Shown here: one piece after another, positions 61,813 to 64,000 of the stretch | How the letters are laid out: every line of letters begins with the position of its first letter | Position numbering within the stretch: the stretch's first letter is position 1 | Origin: Glandiceps talaboti | Taxonomy: Eukaryota > Hemichordata > Enteropneusta > Spengelidae | DNA length: 64,000 bases | Assembly: GCF_964340395.1 (NCBI RefSeq) | Contig: NC_135562.1 | Span: forward strand, 14,803,796 to 14,867,795 | Reading direction: 5' to 3' | Notes under the pieces: model-generated | Told to the model about the DNA's origin: nothing | The model's input: the letters and a program-made list of their open reading frames with translations, nothing else | Database searches by the model: none | Program-made: the position numbers and the translations under genes

Positions 61813-63667
61813 TAACACTCAGACTGACAGTTAACAGAACTCAGAAGTCTTGAATCATGCAGACAGAGTTAAAAATGTTTAATTTAGTCTTTGTTCATAA
61901 ACCTTGTGTTATATCAAGTTCCACTCTCCAACTTTCAGTGTGACTTCTTGATAGGTATTAAAACACTTTTTTATTTATTTTTGATATTTGCTGTAATCAG
62001 TGCAATGGGAAGCAATTTGTACAAGGAACCAATAGTTTTGAAGTGCTGACTCTAGCTGTCATAATCATGAATAAGTTTTGAAAGGTTGTTAACCGGTACC
62101 TGGTAAATTACAGATAATGAGATCCAACCCATTGATATTCATTATATTTTGTATGTTAAATAGTTATATTTGAATAGTTTGAATAATTGTAATTTGTTCC
62201 AAATTACCGAAAACCTACAATCCTTGCAGGCACATACATGATAACTGATGCATGTAGTGTGTAACAGAATAAAGAATATGGACAGTTGTCAAAAACTTGT
62301 CATGCTGAACCAGAAGTAAGTTAATAATGTTATGCCTGCATAGATATATCTTTGAGTTATCTTAGAGTGATGTATTTTACTTAATCAGTAATTGTTAGTT
62401 TAAAAGCATTATGAAGGCATTGAGATCATGAATTCTAGGTGGAAGGAATTTGTAACCATATTGAGAGAGGGCTTTTCAAATGACAAGATGCGAAGGTAGT
62501 CAGCCAATCTTTGACCAAACCATAGTGTAAAGTCATAATGTGCAGATTGTATCCATGAAAGTTCATCAATGTAGTAAACATTTACTGTTATATACTTAGT
62601 ATATCAACAAGAGAATGCATTTTGATAGAAGCTGACACTTGTAATGACAGGTTTTATCGTAGATATTTTAGCATTGATGTATACAAGATAAACGTGACAG
62701 CCACTTCAATATCTTGACTGTACCCAAATCCTCAAGGAGCAAAAATATGATGAAATACATGCCCAAAACACATGCACATACACATACACACACACATGCA
62801 TGCAGGCGCACACACTGTTATAGCGAAAGGCCAGCTTGTTTATCAATTTTCAGACTCTGTTGTATTGTCATTCAAAAAGCTAATTTTTACACTGTATTGT
62901 GAAATACACTGCAATTTTTTAGTTTTTAAATAAACTTTTGAAATTCAAAGACTGTGTGCTATTTCTTAGTATGTGATGAACATGTGGTATATGTGCATTG
63001 CCATTGACAACTTCCCAACTTGGATGTTAGTTTTTTTGTCATTCAAAAATTCAATTTTCGGATCCTTCATTACACAAATAATGAAATATATCTTAGTCAC
63101 TTGGTTTAATTTTTATTCCAACTCTCTTATTTAGTCACTAAATACATATTTTTGTACAAGTTCCATCATCAATGATTATTGAGAAAGAAATCATTATAAA
63201 AATGGTTGGTACAATTTAGTAAATATTGTACATACCATACTTGTGTGCGTTAGAGCCCATGCTCAGCTAAGGGCCCACCCTTTTGTTTGAAGAGGGTGAT
63301 ATTAATAGAATTTATTAGGCACAAACTCAGTGCCCCCCTAAAGCCATATGGAATGGTCCACTGAACGATTCCAACGGTTCTGAAGTCACAACGGGTGCTC
63401 AGGCAAAGGCCCAGTCTGTTTATGGGATATAAGTCAGTTGAAAGGGCCCAGGCTCAAACAATGACAAGGACGGTATTGGAAACTAAATTGTTAGAAAAAT
63501 CGAATCTACAACACATACAAAGAATAGCAGTCAGATAAATGTTCAACAAAATTATTTTGAGCCACAAGTATGCAATAGACAAATTTTGAATTGCAATTGA
63601 ATGATCAACACTTTTTTACCTAACAAGTAAATATGTAATCAGGTCATCGTTGCCTTTAAATGCTAAT
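61813..63667. other. 3' UTR and non-coding interior of the TIR unit
   Basis: AT-rich sequence with two AATAAA signals and a CA-rich patch near 62770-62812. From about 63245 there are repeated AGGGCCCA/AGGCCCAG-like pieces (GCTAAGGGCCCACC, AAAGGCCCAGTC, AAAGGGCCCAGGC). No further gene seen. Confidence 0.5.
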
Positions 63668-63940
63668 GTGAAGTGGGAAGTGTGAAGTGGGAAGTATGAA
63701 GTGGGAAGTGTGAACTATGAAGTGTGAAGTGGGAAGTATGAAGTGGGAAGTGGGAAGTGTGAACTGTGAAGTGGGAAGTGTGAAGTGGGAAGTGTGAACT
63801 ATGAAGTGTGAAGTGTGAACTATAAAGTGTGAGGTGGGAAGTGGGAAGTGGGAAGTGTGTAGTATGAAGTGGGAAGTGGGAAGTGGGAAGTGGGAAGTGG
63901 GAAGTGGTAAGTTTGAAGTGGGAAGTGGGAAGTGTGAAAT
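63668..63940 (-). repeat. CACTTC minisatellite, right subterminal block (inverted)
   Basis: About 270 bp of GAAGTGGGAAGTGTGAAGT-type units, the reverse complement of the left and internal blocks, ending 17 bp inside the right terminal inverted repeat. Confidence 0.9.
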
Positions 63941-64000
63941 CCTAATAGGCTTTCGTAGAACGGCGAAAGTCCAGTGACGGCGAACTCGCGGTCGTCACGC

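Larger units (their letters stand above)
60009..63957. mobile_element. TIR-bounded unit (3.95 kb) carrying a gene; 6-bp flanking direct repeat
   Basis: The left end (60009 onward) starts TACGAAAGCCTATTAG. The right end (to 63957) is its exact inverse for these 16 bases and matches 27 of the first 29. Both ends run inward into the same degenerate CACTTC-type minisatellite in opposite orientation (60025-60085 at the left, 63668-63940 at the right). GAACGG flanks directly outside both ends (60003-60008 and 63958-63963), as expected of a target-site duplication. The unit contains the gene at 60128-61812. No known transposase domain is visible, so it may be non-autonomous with a captured host gene, or an autonomous element of a type I cannot name. 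Confidence 0.65.

Overview
This is a eukaryotic, intron-rich, AT-leaning genomic window, most likely from a marine invertebrate. Genes have long introns with GT/AG borders. The DNA between exons is crowded with microsatellites, minisatellites, poly(C) tracts, foldback/MITE-like elements, a tRNA-derived SINE and two 'pearl/Helentron-like' repeats (tandem core, then a GACA/GACG microsatellite, then a terminal hairpin). That last architecture was described in bivalves and also occurs in other invertebrates. I cannot decide between a lophotrochozoan and an invertebrate deuterostome from sequence alone.

Layout. 1-4.2 kb: the 5' part of an unrecognised minus-strand gene that runs off the left edge, with two tandem-repeat mobile elements in its intron. 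6.8-20.5 kb: a complete 17-exon plus-strand TM9SF (EMP70/nonaspanin) gene encoding 705 residues, nearest in my reading to TM9SF2. Its introns hold many repeats, including two minisatellites seeded on its own splice junctions. 20.5-25.7 kb: convergent intergenic DNA with a cluster of CTCF-like motifs. 25.8-33.05 kb: a complete 3-exon minus-strand ATPSCKMT (FAM173B) gene encoding 228 residues. 33.1-51.5 kb: a long stretch with no supportable gene but several structured repeats: an eight-unit array with E2F-like cores, an inverted-repeat element and a foldback with GCGA-rich arms. 52.4-53.9 kb: a single-exon ORF of 501 residues, unrecognised, lysine-rich, with a PP1-type docking motif. 57.7-59.7 kb: foldbacks, a MITE and a truncated QRICH1/ZMYM-type (DUF3504, Crypton-derived) coding fragment. 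60.0-63.96 kb: a 3.95 kb unit bounded by terminal inverted repeats with a 6-bp flanking direct repeat, carrying a gene with a glycine-rich 'GGGTR' motif protein.

The TM9SF and ATPSCKMT models are well supported, because every exon phase joins correctly and the family motifs are present. The genes have no evident functional link: one is a secretory/endosomal membrane protein and the other a mitochondrial lysine methyltransferase. The most unusual points are the exon-derived minisatellite in TM9SF, the (TC)n/(GA)n pair flanking one of its exons, its C-terminal tail with an acidic dileucine signal in place of the usual KxD/E ending, and the TIR-bounded gene-carrying unit at the right edge.
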